From positions 66,445 through 130,444 of the forward strand of contig DATNEY010000033.1 of the NCBI GenBank assembly GCA_035606665.1: a stretch of 64,000 bases of DNA, given 5' to 3'. How positions within the stretch are numbered: the stretch's first letter is position 1; every line of letters begins with the position of its first letter. The notes below the pieces were generated by a model. It saw only the letters and a program-made list of their open reading frames with translations, was not told where the DNA came from and made no database searches. The position numbers and the translations under genes are program-made. This DNA comes from DASUGC01 sp035606665 (GTDB lineage: Bacteria; Acidobacteriota; Vicinamibacteria; Vicinamibacterales; SCN-69-37). Below are positions 24,546 to 32,645 of this stretch, one piece after another.

Positions 24546-24554
24546 AGGCCCGGC
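24535..24554. terminator. Hairpin between convergent genes (CT-NN-AG family)
   Basis: Perfect 9-bp stem (24535-24543 with 24546-24554). It contains the last codons and stop of the acyltransferase gene and abuts the stop of the convergent DUF4097 gene. No T-run follows, so factor-independent termination is uncertain. The same hairpin sequence recurs at 45734-45753. Confidence 0.6.
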
Positions 24555-25355
24555 CTACTTACCCACAATCCTGACTTCGCCGTTCGTCGTCTCGAGCCGG
24601 ATCTCCGGTCCGCCGCCGCCGATCGTCGCGTCGAGCCGGCGCTGAGAAGAGTCCGTGCTCTTGACCTCCAGATTCTCGGTGTGGACGATGCCGTTGATGA
24701 CGCGGGCGGCGATGTTTGCTTTGGCGTTTGCGGGGACAGTCACGATGATCTGACCGTTCGTCGTCTTGCACCGGACGCCGCCGTCGCCGACTGACGCGAG
24801 CTCGATCTGCACGCGCCCGTTCGTCGCGCTGACGTCCGCGCCCTTCTCGATGCCCGTGAGCTCGATGTCGCCGTTCGTTGTCTCAATCTTCACGAAGCCC
24901 GCCACCGAGATGACCCGGATCTCGCCGTTCGTGTTCTTGATCGTCAGTTGTCCGTTGCGCGGCATCTTCACGTCATAGTCGACGCGTTTCGAGACGCGGA
25001 AGCTGAAGCCGGCGGCTGAGTTGCTGTCGATCTCCACCCGATCGGCCGAGGCGTTCTCGGAAATCTTCACGTCCGCCAGCGCGGCCTTGGCGGCCTCGTC
25101 GCTCGGGCCCTTGGCAACGCGCGTGGCGTTGATCGCGACCTCATCGCCGTCCGTCGCCTCCACGCGAATCCGTCCGTTGGGTTCGCGCAGTTCGACCGTT
25201 GCGCCCGGCTTCACCTTGTACGTCCGCGTCCAGGCCTCCTTGGCCTCGACGCCGGTCGAGAACTCGATGCCGCAAGCTGAAACCGCGGCTCCAATAGCAA
25301 GGATGGCAAGCGCGGCGGCCGTGTGGCGGGCTCGGGAAGATGACAGGATGCGCAT
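24555..25355 (-). CDS. DUF4097 beta-helix lipoprotein
   Basis: 266 aa with a lipoprotein signal (lipobox VSAC, about residue 28). The body is a string of beta repeats with the pattern TNGxIxV (KNTNGEIRV, TTNGDIEL, ATNGRVQI, TTNGQIIV, TTNGEVRI), typical of the putative adhesin family DUF4097/DUF4098. A right-handed beta-helix anchored in the outer membrane or periplasm is expected. Function unknown; some relatives sit beside anti-sigma factors, but none is present here. It is divergent from the cytochrome gene with 77 bp between them. Confidence 0.85.
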   Translation of the reverse strand: MRILSSSRARHTAAALAILAIGAAVSACGIEFSTGVEAKEAWTRTYKVKPGATVELREPNGRIRVEATDGDEVAINATRVAKGPSDEAAKAALADVKISENASADRVEIDSNSAAGFSFRVSKRVDYDVKMPRNGQLTIKNTNGEIRVISVAGFVKIETTNGDIELTGIEKGADVSATNGRVQIELASVGDGGVRCKTTNGQIIVTVPANAKANIAARVINGIVHTENLEVKSTDSSQRRLDATIGGGGPEIRLETTNGEVRIVGK

Positions 25356-25432
25356 GCGGGAATGATACGGCGCGGACTGTCGTCCGGTTCAGCATGGTAG
25401 GATGCGCGCCTCAAATCTCTCCGGAGGAATCA

Positions 25433-26461
25433 ATGGCGATTCGGGCGAAGACGGTAGTTCTCGGTATTCTCGTGCTCCTGGTGCTGCTTGTGCTGGGCGC
25501 AATCACGGCCGTGGGCTGGCAGATCGTGCTGGGCCCGGACGCGCGGCCGGTCACGTCCGAGAAGTTCGAGGCAACCGAAGCGCGGCTCGAGCGGGGCAAG
25601 TACCTGGTCGAGGGACCGGCGGCGTGCTTCCACTGCCACTCGGAACACGACTTCACGAATCCCGACTATCCCATCATCGAGACGAAGAAGGGCGCTGGCT
25701 GGGTGATGCCCATCGCCGAGCTCAACAACATCGCGTCGCGGAATATCACGCCGGATGGAGAGACCGGCATTGGGTCCTGGAGCGATGACGAAGTCGCGCG
25801 CGCGATTCGTGAGGGTGTCCGCAAGGACGGCTCGGCGCTGTTCCCGGTAATGCCGTACCTAGCCTTCAGGAACATGGATGACGAGGACGTCAAGTCCATC
25901 GTGGTCTATCTGCGTACGATTCCCGCGGTGAAGAACACCGTGCCGACGCGGAGTCTGCCGGGCCCGCTCGAGTACATCGTCAAGACGATGCCGAAGCCGT
26001 TGACGACGCCGCAGCCGTCGCATCCGTCATCAACGCCGGCTGACCGCGGCAAGTACCTCGTAACGCTCGCGGAGTGCCACAACTGTCACACCCCGGCGGT
26101 CCAGGGGCAGCTGCTTCCAGGGATGGACTTCGGCGGCGGCGGCCAATTCCACGATCCGGGGCAGGGCGGGAAAGCGGTGTTCTCGATGAACATCACGCCC
26201 GACGCGTCGGGGATTGCTCACTACGACGAGTCGCTGTTCATGCAGACGATCAAGACCGGACAGGTCGGCGGCCGCGTGTTGAATCACATCATGCCGTTCC
26301 TGTACTTCCGGAACATGACGGACGGCGACCTCAGCGACATCTTCGCGTACCTCAAGTCGCTCACGCCCGTGAAGCACCGCATCAGCAACACCGATCCGCC
26401 GACGCAGTGCGCGCTCTGCAACCAGTCGCACGGACTGGGCGAACTCAACGTGAAGAAATAG
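25433..26461 (+). CDS. Membrane-anchored di-haem cytochrome c
   Basis: 342 aa from the ATG at 25433, preceded by GGAGGA. One N-terminal membrane helix (about 8-30) anchors two cytochrome c domains in the periplasm: haem motif CFHCH near residue 65 with distal MPYLAFRNM, and CHNCH near 215 with distal MPFLYFRNM. The two halves are clearly duplicated. Near the C-terminus CALCNQSH resembles a third CxxC site but has Asn instead of the haem His. Similar proteins deliver electrons from periplasmic dehydrogenases to the respiratory chain; no partner dehydrogenase is adjacent. Confidence 0.9.
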   Translation: MAIRAKTVVLGILVLLVLLVLGAITAVGWQIVLGPDARPVTSEKFEATEARLERGKYLVEGPAACFHCHSEHDFTNPDYPIIETKKGAGWVMPIAELNNIASRNITPDGETGIGSWSDDEVARAIREGVRKDGSALFPVMPYLAFRNMDDEDVKSIVVYLRTIPAVKNTVPTRSLPGPLEYIVKTMPKPLTTPQPSHPSSTPADRGKYLVTLAECHNCHTPAVQGQLLPGMDFGGGGQFHDPGQGGKAVFSMNITPDASGIAHYDESLFMQTIKTGQVGGRVLNHIMPFLYFRNMTDGDLSDIFAYLKSLTPVKHRISNTDPPTQCALCNQSHGLGELNVKK

Positions 26462-26462
26462 C

Positions 26463-26576
26463 AACGACGGGAACAATTGGGAACGACGCGAACAAATGGG
26501 AACCTAAAGGCGCTTGCCCGGTGCCAAAGGACAAGTGCCTTATCGTTCCCGTCGTTCCCGCTTGTTCGCGTCGTTT
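26463..26576. repeat. Nonamer palindrome between convergent stops, copy 1
   Basis: Arms at 26481-26503 and 26554-26576 pair at 20 of 23 positions and are built from AACGACGCG-type 9- to 10-bp units. The centre (about 26509-26538) forms a second hairpin around CTTGCCC/GGACAAG. The element starts 2 bp after the cytochrome stop and ends on the first base of the stop of the small minus-strand gene. It is the same family as 28740-28860 and 60349-60384. Confidence 0.8.
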
Positions 26577-26776
26577 CACCGAGTCGAGCTGAGGTGCCGC
26601 ATCATGCGTTCGCGATGCTTGACCGCGTCTTCACTCAGCGGCCGGAACGGCGTGATCGTCGCCAGCGACGGCGTCGTTGCCGGCGCAGCGTTGAAGTCGA
26701 GCTTCTGCTGCTGGCGTTCGGCCTTGTAACGGAGCAGGTCGACGATGCGGTGTGACGCGAGGGAGCCATTCGTCAT
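26576..26776 (-). CDS. Small hypothetical protein
   Basis: 66 aa, basic, no membrane segment or known motif; ATG at 26776 with only a weak GGGG upstream. The amino-acid mix (SHRIVDLLRYKAERQQQKLDF) looks like a real protein rather than a GC-rich shadow, and the nonamer repeat ends exactly at its stop, as it does for other convergent genes here. Bases 26777-26811, before the stop of the next minus-strand gene, hold nothing visible. Confidence 0.45.
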   Translation of the reverse strand: MTNGSLASHRIVDLLRYKAERQQQKLDFNAAPATTPSLATITPFRPLSEDAVKHRERMMRHLSSTR

Positions 26777-26811
26777 GGCCCCAATGTAGGCGGGGGCCGT
26801 GACAGGTCAGG

Positions 26812-27612
26812 TCAGGGGGTTTTACTGAGGAATTTCTGCAGATCCTGGTTCTCCGGGAACTGCACGTAGAGCCGTTTGGCTATCACCGTCGCCTCAGCCG
26901 TCCGCTTTTCGCGGACCAGCATTTCCCACAAGGCGAACTCTGCCTCGGCTTTCACGTACACGTCGGCGATCGGCTCGACGGCTGCTTCGGAGATCCCCTT
27001 CAGGGCCTTCTTACGATCGCCGCCGCCGAGCGTCCACTGAAGGCCCCACGGCACGCGCGTATCCACGATGTATTCGATCCAGGCGCGGGCCACGCGGGCG
27101 CGGATGTTCTTCGGGTTGATCTTGAGCACCGCGTCCATCGAGCGACGTGCGTTCCAGTACTCGCTCCAGCCCGTGCGCTTCCCCAGCGTCGAGAGTTGCA
27201 TCCAGACGTAGTTCAGGTCGAGCTTGCCGAGGTAGAACGTCACCTCTTCACTCTGCGGCTTCGTCTTGAGGATCGACCTGGCGAGGAGCTTGCCGGCGTT
27301 GACGTCCTTGATGAAGGCATCGAGCAGGGGTTGGCAGTCTGCGCACGTCTTGAGGGCCTTCGCCTTGTTCGGAGCGTCGCCGAGCAGCCGCTTCACCTGA
27401 AAGTGCAGGGCCGACGTTCGGAGCTCGAAGGCCGCCAGGGCCTCGCCGCCTTGAAGGGTCAACGGTTCGGCGGCCTTTGCGGCGTCCGTGTAACGCGCGG
27501 AATAGAACAGGTGGCGTGCGGCCGCGAGCTCCGCGGACTCCCTGACTGGCGTTTGGACGCCCGAAAGCACGTAACCCGCGACGGCAAGCAGACAGCAGAT
27601 GACAGACCGCAC
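26812..27612 (-). CDS. Secreted helical (TPR-like) protein, unknown function
   Basis: 266 aa with a signal peptide (VICCLLAVAGYVLSG). The rest is helical, with TPR-like pairs (AAARHLFYSARYTDAAKAAEP near residue 30; NARRSMDAVLKINPKNIRARVARAWIEY near 155; EMLVREKRTAEATVIAKRLYVQFP near the end). Two Cys (CADC) may form a disulfide. No catalytic motif is seen. It is divergent from the CsgG-like gene with 85 bp between them and could share its regulation. Confidence 0.7.
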   Translation of the reverse strand: MRSVICCLLAVAGYVLSGVQTPVRESAELAAARHLFYSARYTDAAKAAEPLTLQGGEALAAFELRTSALHFQVKRLLGDAPNKAKALKTCADCQPLLDAFIKDVNAGKLLARSILKTKPQSEEVTFYLGKLDLNYVWMQLSTLGKRTGWSEYWNARRSMDAVLKINPKNIRARVARAWIEYIVDTRVPWGLQWTLGGGDRKKALKGISEAAVEPIADVYVKAEAEFALWEMLVREKRTAEATVIAKRLYVQFPENQDLQKFLSKTP

Positions 27613-27697
27613 TCAAACCATCTTTTCATACTCGGCGCGCCTCGGTTCGTGCCAGAATCGTGAGCCGATTTCGAGTGTGACCCAGACGGAGGATTCG

Positions 27698-28738
27698 ATG
27701 GGAGTTCCAGTGATTCGCGGAATGGTATTAACGGTCGCCTGCGTGCTGGCGATGAGCGGCGTCGCGGCCGCGCAGGGCGGCATCACCAAGCCCAAGCCGG
27801 GCCAAGGCGGCAGCGTGGTCACGGGAGCCGCGGGCACCGACGGTGCGAAGGGCGCACCCGAGGGTCTCGAGCGCTGCGACAAGCCGATGGGCGCGGTGGC
27901 GGTTGTCGAGCCGCAGAGTGAAGTCATCACGGCGTTGCTGCGCTACAAGCTGCAGTCGCCGGTCGGCCTCATCCGCATGATGATCCAGCAGTCCAACTGC
28001 TTCATCGTCGTCGAGCGCGGCGCCGGCATGCAGAACGCGATGCAGGAGCGCCAGCTCGCGCAGGGCGGCCAGACGCGCGCGGGCTCGAACATGGGCGGCG
28101 GCCAGATGGTGACGGCCGACTATGTGTTGACGCCGAGCGTCGTGTTCTCGGAAGGCAACGCGGGCGGAATCGGTGGCGGCCTCGCGAGCCGTCTCGGCGG
28201 CGGCATTGGCGCGATCGCCGGCGGCCTGAAGTTCAAGGAAGCGCAGACCAGCATGCTGCTGGCTGACACCCGCACGACCGTGCAGGTTGCGGCGGCGGAA
28301 GGCAGCACGAAGAAGGCCGACCTGCGACTTGGTGCGGGCCTGTTCGGCGGCGGTTTCGGCGCGGCGGGCGGCGGTTATGGCAACACGAACGAAGGCAAGA
28401 TCATCGCCGCCGCGTTCATGGACAACTACAACAAGCTCGTGACGGCGGTTCGCAACGATCCCAGCCTGCAGCGCGGTGTCGGCACGCTCAAGGAAGAAGC
28501 CGCCAAGGGCGCCACGACGAAGGCCGGCGTAGTGATGAACGAGGGCGACGTCCTGACGCCCAAGATCGGCAACGTGCCGATGTACGCCGACGCGTCAGAC
28601 AAGTCGAAGGTCCTCGGCACCTTCGCGCGCGGCGACGAAATGATCGTCACGGGCACCGTCAAGGATGACTACGTCAACGTCACCAACGCGGCCGGCGTCA
28701 GCGGCTGGGTGAAGGCGATTCTCGTTAACAAGAGATAG
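27698..28738 (+). CDS. Secreted CsgG-like protein with C-terminal SH3 domain
   Basis: 346 aa; ATG at 27698 with CGGAGG upstream. The signal peptide ends near GVAAAQG. Residues about 65-240 resemble the CsgG/curli-assembly fold (AVVEPQSEVITALLRYKLQ, then FIVVERGAGMQNAMQERQLAQ, GGGQMVTADYVLTPSVVFSE), with a Gly-rich central stretch. The last ~65 residues form a bacterial SH3-like domain (VPMYADASDKSKVLGTFARGDEMIVTG, ending SGWVKAILV), which often binds peptidoglycan. CsgG proper is a lipoprotein pore; no lipobox cysteine is present here, so a pore role is unproven. No curli genes are adjacent. Confidence 0.7.
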   Translation: MGVPVIRGMVLTVACVLAMSGVAAAQGGITKPKPGQGGSVVTGAAGTDGAKGAPEGLERCDKPMGAVAVVEPQSEVITALLRYKLQSPVGLIRMMIQQSNCFIVVERGAGMQNAMQERQLAQGGQTRAGSNMGGGQMVTADYVLTPSVVFSEGNAGGIGGGLASRLGGGIGAIAGGLKFKEAQTSMLLADTRTTVQVAAAEGSTKKADLRLGAGLFGGGFGAAGGGYGNTNEGKIIAAAFMDNYNKLVTAVRNDPSLQRGVGTLKEEAAKGATTKAGVVMNEGDVLTPKIGNVPMYADASDKSKVLGTFARGDEMIVTGTVKDDYVNVTNAAGVSGWVKAILVNKR

Positions 28739-28739
28739 T

Positions 28740-28860
28740 AACGACGCGAACGACGCGAACGACGCGAACGACGGGAACAGAAAAGGCACTTGTCCCGGGG
28801 AACGGGCAAGTGGTTTTCGTTCCCGTTCGTTCCCGTCGTTCCCATTTGTTCGCGTCGTTA
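28740..28860. repeat. Nonamer palindrome between convergent stops, copy 2
   Basis: Four consecutive 9-bp units (AACGACGCG three times, then AACGACGGG; 28740-28775) face their reverse complements at about 28818-28860. The central hairpin (about 28785-28812) is built on CACTTGTCCCG/CGGGCAAGTG, matching the centre of copy 1. The element starts one base after the CsgG-like stop, and its far end supplies the TAA stop of the convergent permease gene. Confidence 0.82.
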
Positions 28861-30249
28861 GTCGTGTCTCAGCGCCTGGATCGGATCCAGCCGTGCGGCT
28901 CTATTCGCCGGATACATTCCGGCCATCAGACTGAGCAGCACGGAAAACCCGATCGCGCTCGCGATCAGCCAGAAGGGCATCGAGAAGAGATCGCCGGCCG
29001 TTCCGCCCTGGCCGACGATGTAGATGTTGGCGCCGAAGTTGGCGAGGCGTCCGACGACCCAGCCCAGCAACACGCCGGCGACGCCGCCCAGCACGCCGAT
29101 CGCCGACGCCTCGATCAGGAAGATCTTCCGCACGTCGCCGTCGCTGCCGCCGATCGCCTTCATCACGCCGATCTCGCGCGTACGTTCGAGGATCGACATG
29201 ACCATCGTGTTGGCGATGCCGAGCGAGGAAATCACGAGCGCGATCGAGCCAATCAGCGCGAGGACGATGTCGAGGATCAAGAACGCGCGTTTCGCGCCCT
29301 GCAGCAGATCGTTCAATGAAAACGCCGAAAACCCGAGCTTCTTGATGGCGGCCTCGACATCCTGCGTGCTCTTCGCGCTCGAGACCTTGACCGTGATCGT
29401 CGGGTAGGCGCGATCCTCGGCGCCGTTCCGCATCAGCGACTGGACGTTCGTGACCTGTGCGTTGTAAATCGCGCGCGCCTTGCCCAGCGGCAGCATGAGC
29501 GGCGAGACGCTCGCGACGCCGACGAACGCCGGCCCGGTCTCACGCTCGACAATTCCGACGATCGGGCATTTGTACTCGACACGGCGGACCTGAAGCCCTC
29601 CGAGATCGACACCCGGCATCGAGGGCAACGGTGAACCTGAGGGGCCGCCGGCCGCGGTCTTCGCGGCGTACTCGAGTGTGACGCCTTGTCCGATGAGTGA
29701 TTTGGGGTCATCGGCGTTCATCCGCGTCGCCATGTCGAGACTCAGCATGCACGCGTCGTCGGTGTCGTTGGCGAAAAACGCACCATGCGTGATCGTCTGG
29801 AACGCGCCCTGGCCGCTTGCTGACAGCGGCACCGCGCCGGCCGCGGTGAACGTACTGAAGTCCCCAAACTTGAGTTGCAGCGGCAGCCGGAGCATGGGGA
29901 AGACGCCCGCGACGTTCGGCAATGCCGCCAGCTGTTTCACCGCTTCGTCGTCGAGGCGCGGAGCGGAACTCGACGCGTCAGTGTCGACAATACCGCCCCG
30001 CGCTCCGCGGCCCCGGCGGCCGTCGCCTCCGAGCACCGGTGGCAGCCCCCGCGTCGTGACCGTGATCGAATCGAAGAGACCGGACTGTGTGAAGCGTCCG
30101 ACGAGCTGATCCTGCAGGCCGACGCCGAACGACACCATGCCGGCGAGAAACGCGATGCCGATGGCGACGCCGAGCGTCGTGAGAAACGTCCGCAGCTTGG
30201 CCTGCCGCAGGTTCCGGAACGCGAGCGAGACCGTGTCCTTGAAGGTCAT
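28858..30249 (-). CDS. MacB-type ABC transporter permease
   Basis: 463 aa. N-terminal membrane helix (TFLTTLGVAIGIAFLAGMVSF, about 20-45), a periplasmic MacB-PCD domain (about 50-320) and a C-terminal FtsX domain with three helices (AFLILDIVLALIGSIALVISS, a second near 395, a third near 425). Four helices in all is the mechanotransmission (type VII) ABC fold. The periplasmic domain has an Asp/Gly-rich loop (GGDGRRGRGARGG). It pairs with the ATPase gene directly upstream (4-bp overlap). Such pairs move lipoproteins, peptides or drugs; no periplasmic adaptor gene is adjacent. Confidence 0.88.
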   Translation of the reverse strand: MTFKDTVSLAFRNLRQAKLRTFLTTLGVAIGIAFLAGMVSFGVGLQDQLVGRFTQSGLFDSITVTTRGLPPVLGGDGRRGRGARGGIVDTDASSSAPRLDDEAVKQLAALPNVAGVFPMLRLPLQLKFGDFSTFTAAGAVPLSASGQGAFQTITHGAFFANDTDDACMLSLDMATRMNADDPKSLIGQGVTLEYAAKTAAGGPSGSPLPSMPGVDLGGLQVRRVEYKCPIVGIVERETGPAFVGVASVSPLMLPLGKARAIYNAQVTNVQSLMRNGAEDRAYPTITVKVSSAKSTQDVEAAIKKLGFSAFSLNDLLQGAKRAFLILDIVLALIGSIALVISSLGIANTMVMSILERTREIGVMKAIGGSDGDVRKIFLIEASAIGVLGGVAGVLLGWVVGRLANFGANIYIVGQGGTAGDLFSMPFWLIASAIGFSVLLSLMAGMYPANRAARLDPIQALRHD

Positions 30250-30938
30250 GCGGCCGCAGTGTCCGAGACCACGACGCCGTCGAGCATCGTCACCGTCCGG
30301 TTCGCGTAGGTGGACGCGAGCGCGGCGTCGTGCGTGACCATGATGATCGTCTTGCCTTCGCGCTCGTTGAGGTCCTTGAGGATCGCCATGATCTCGCGCG
30401 TCGTCTTGCTGTCCAGGTTGCCCGTCGGTTCGTCGGCCAGGAGCAGGGATGGCTGATTGGCGAGCGCGCGCGCGATCGAGACGCGCTGCTGCTCGCCGCC
30501 GGAGAGTTCCTTCGGCCGGTGGCTGCCGCGGCCGCCCAGGCCGACCGACGCCAGCAGGGCGACGGCGCGGTCGTCGCGCTCCTTGCGCGGGACGCCGGCA
30601 AACATCATCGACAGCGCGACGTTTTCATGTGCCGTCATCGTCGGCACGAGGTTGAACGACTGAAAGATGATGCCGACGGTCTTGCGGCGGTGCTGGCTGA
30701 GGTCGGTGCGGGTGAGCTTGGCCAAGTCGCGATCCGAGACGCGCAGCGTTCCGCCGGTGGGTGAGTCCAGGCCGGCAATCAGATTCAGGAGCGTGGACTT
30801 CCCGGAGCCCGACGTGCCGAGGAGGCCGACGAATTCGCCCGTCCGTACGGACAGCGACACCCCGTTCAAGGCGCGAACGATCGAACTACCCATCCTGTAA
30901 TGCTTCTGGAGACCGTCGATCTCGAGCAGGTTGGCCAT
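30246..30938 (-). CDS. ABC transporter ATPase, LolD/MacB family
   Basis: 230 aa, the normal size of a stand-alone ATPase subunit. Walker A GTSGSGKST near residue 42, the Q-loop segment GIIFQSFNLVPTMTAHENV, signature LSGGEQQRVSIARAL near 143, Walker B LLLADEPTGNLD near 164 and MVTHD switch. The TGNLD wording is typical for the LolD/MacB/FtsE group. It energises the MacB-type permease encoded next, whose ATG overlaps this stop (ATGA). Confidence 0.92.
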   Translation of the reverse strand: MANLLEIDGLQKHYRMGSSIVRALNGVSLSVRTGEFVGLLGTSGSGKSTLLNLIAGLDSPTGGTLRVSDRDLAKLTRTDLSQHRRKTVGIIFQSFNLVPTMTAHENVALSMMFAGVPRKERDDRAVALLASVGLGGRGSHRPKELSGGEQQRVSIARALANQPSLLLADEPTGNLDSKTTREIMAILKDLNEREGKTIIMVTHDAALASTYANRTVTMLDGVVVSDTAAA

Positions 30939-30983
30939 CAGGCGCGCACCAGCTTACGATAGACGGGCTTCGAAAGGTTGTGC

Positions 30984-31337
30984 ATGACCGGTAAGGATGT
31001 GAAAGACCAGCGGCGTACGCCGCGCATCGATGTTCGCCATCGGCTGCGCGCGCGCCTCGTGTCGCTCGATCGTCCCGTCCTGATGCGCGATTTCAGCGTC
31101 GGCGGCTTCGCGCTCGAGAGCGACGACTCGATTCCGGCGGGCACGCATATCGTCCGCATCCAGGAAGGCGAGCGGTGGTCGGTGACCGTGACGGCATCGA
31201 GCCGCCATGCGCAGACCGCCGAGGCCGAAAACGGCGCGGTGCGGTATGTCGTGGGGTTCGAGATTGCCGATCAGTCGCCGGACACCCAGCACACCATTCG
31301 CGTGCTGTACGAGCGGCTGGCGGCCGACGAACCGTAA
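30984..31337 (+). CDS. PilZ-domain protein (c-di-GMP effector)
   Basis: 117 aa from the ATG at 30984 (GAAAGG upstream; a TTG two codons earlier is possible). The whole protein is one PilZ domain: the RRTPRIDVRHR stretch gives the RxxxR motif and DFSVGGFALES the DxSxxG motif, the two c-di-GMP binding elements. Stand-alone PilZ proteins change motility, secretion or polysaccharide export when bound to c-di-GMP. The HD-GYP regulator at 34148 and the flagellar cluster downstream make a motility role plausible but unproven. It is divergent from the ABC ATPase gene. Confidence 0.85.
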   Translation: MTGKDVKDQRRTPRIDVRHRLRARLVSLDRPVLMRDFSVGGFALESDDSIPAGTHIVRIQEGERWSVTVTASSRHAQTAEAENGAVRYVVGFEIADQSPDTQHTIRVLYERLAADEP

Positions 31338-31375
31338 CCACGGCCGCCCGCGGCAGGATACTGTCTAAGACACTC

Positions 31376-31807
31376 ATGAAGGTGACACTCAAGTCCAGAC
31401 TCGGAGCCCTCGCCCTGGCCGCCGTCCTCGGCGGCGTGGCCTGCGATACCGTGCCCGTTCCGACGCTCCCTACGCCCACGACCAGCGACCTGTTTTTCAC
31501 GAGCCAGCTCATGAAAGGCGGCTCGACCACGCGCTCGTTCAAGGTCGGCAAGGCCGGCGAAGTGAAGGTGCTGTTCACGTCGTTTCTTCCCGAGACCGCC
31601 GCGGTCGTGAACGTCGCGCTCGGCAACTGGAACGGGACCACCTGCACGCCCACGACGTCGGTCGCTACCGCGGCCGGTTCGACGACGGCAATCATCACAA
31701 CGACGCTGGCCGTTGGTGAGTACTGCCTGCAGCTCGCCGATCCGGGCGTGCTCACCAAGACGAACGATTACTCTCTGACCGTCACGATTCCCTACAGCAG
31801 CCAGTAG
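31376..31807 (+). CDS. Small secreted lipoprotein, unknown function
   Basis: 143 aa from the ATG at 31376. Signal peptide with lipobox GVAC (Cys about 23), a Pro/Thr linker and then a compact beta-rich domain (TRSFKVGKAGEVKVLFTSF ... ALGNWNGTTC ... VGEYCLQLADPG) that resembles bacterial pre-peptidase C-terminal (PPC) beta-sandwiches. Two Cys in the domain may form a disulfide. No enzymatic motif. The next gene starts 13 bp downstream, and the two probably form an operon. Confidence 0.7.
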   Translation: MKVTLKSRLGALALAAVLGGVACDTVPVPTLPTPTTSDLFFTSQLMKGGSTTRSFKVGKAGEVKVLFTSFLPETAAVVNVALGNWNGTTCTPTTSVATAAGSTTAIITTTLAVGEYCLQLADPGVLTKTNDYSLTVTIPYSSQ

Positions 31808-31820
31808 CTCTGGAGGCCCC

Positions 31821-32621
31821 ATGCGCACCATTCGCTTCAGTCGAATCGCCGCCGCAACCGTCGTGTTCAGCCTGGCCGCCACCGTGGCGATGCGGGCGGA
31901 CAGCCGCATCGAGTTCAAGGTCACCGAAGGCAAGGGATCGACCCTCGAAGCGATCATGATCGGCCAGGGCAAGATTCGCACGGACGCGGACAAGACGAGT
32001 TCCGTCGTCATGGATCCAACGGCGGGGACGATCACGATGATCGATCACGCGAAAAAGACGTTCACGCGCATGACGAAGGCGGACATCGACAGCATGGCGG
32101 CGCAGCTCGACGGCATGATGAAGCAGATGGAACAGGCGATGGCCAACATGCCGCCCGAGATGAAGGAAATGATGAAGGGCCGCATGGGCGCCATGGGATC
32201 GGCTCCGGCGATTGAGACCGTGGATACCGGCAAGAGCGGCACCGCGGCCGGCAAGCCCTGCAGGATCATCCAGACCAAGTCGATGGGCAAGGTCGTCACC
32301 GAAAGCTGCATGGGTGATGCGTCGGCCATCGACGTTCCCGCTGCCGACCGCGCGACGCTGGTGGCCGCGATGGGCTTCTTCAAGGATCTCGCGGACAAAC
32401 TCTCGAAGGGCCCGCTCGGCCGAATCGGGAGCGCAACGCCGTTCCAGGGCGGCGGGGTCCCTCTGCGATCGACGACGTTCGCGGCAGACGGCTCGCGCAA
32501 CACCTCTGAGTTTTCAGGCGTCGTCACTACCACCATTCCCGCGGAGGTCTTCGCCGTGCCGGCCGGCTACCGGGAACAGAAGATGGAGATGCCCGGGCGT
32601 GGACGGGGCGGGCGACAGTAG
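31821..32621 (+). CDS. Secreted DUF4412-like protein
   Basis: 266 aa with a signal peptide (VVFSLAATVAMRADS). The body has the beta-rich, Met-rich look of DUF4412 proteins: SRIEFKVTEGKGSTLEAIMIGQGKIR near the start, the repeated Met stretch QLDGMMKQMEQAMANMPPEMK (about 95-125), and a Cys pair (GKPCRIIQ, VTESCMG). Function unknown; the Met-rich helix could bind metal but nothing shows it does. A Shine-Dalgarno-like TGGAGG precedes the ATG. Confidence 0.72.
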   Translation: MRTIRFSRIAAATVVFSLAATVAMRADSRIEFKVTEGKGSTLEAIMIGQGKIRTDADKTSSVVMDPTAGTITMIDHAKKTFTRMTKADIDSMAAQLDGMMKQMEQAMANMPPEMKEMMKGRMGAMGSAPAIETVDTGKSGTAAGKPCRIIQTKSMGKVVTESCMGDASAIDVPAADRATLVAAMGFFKDLADKLSKGPLGRIGSATPFQGGGVPLRSTTFAADGSRNTSEFSGVVTTTIPAEVFAVPAGYREQKMEMPGRGRGGRQ

Positions 32622-32645
32622 ACCCGCCAGGCAAAGAGCGCCGCA

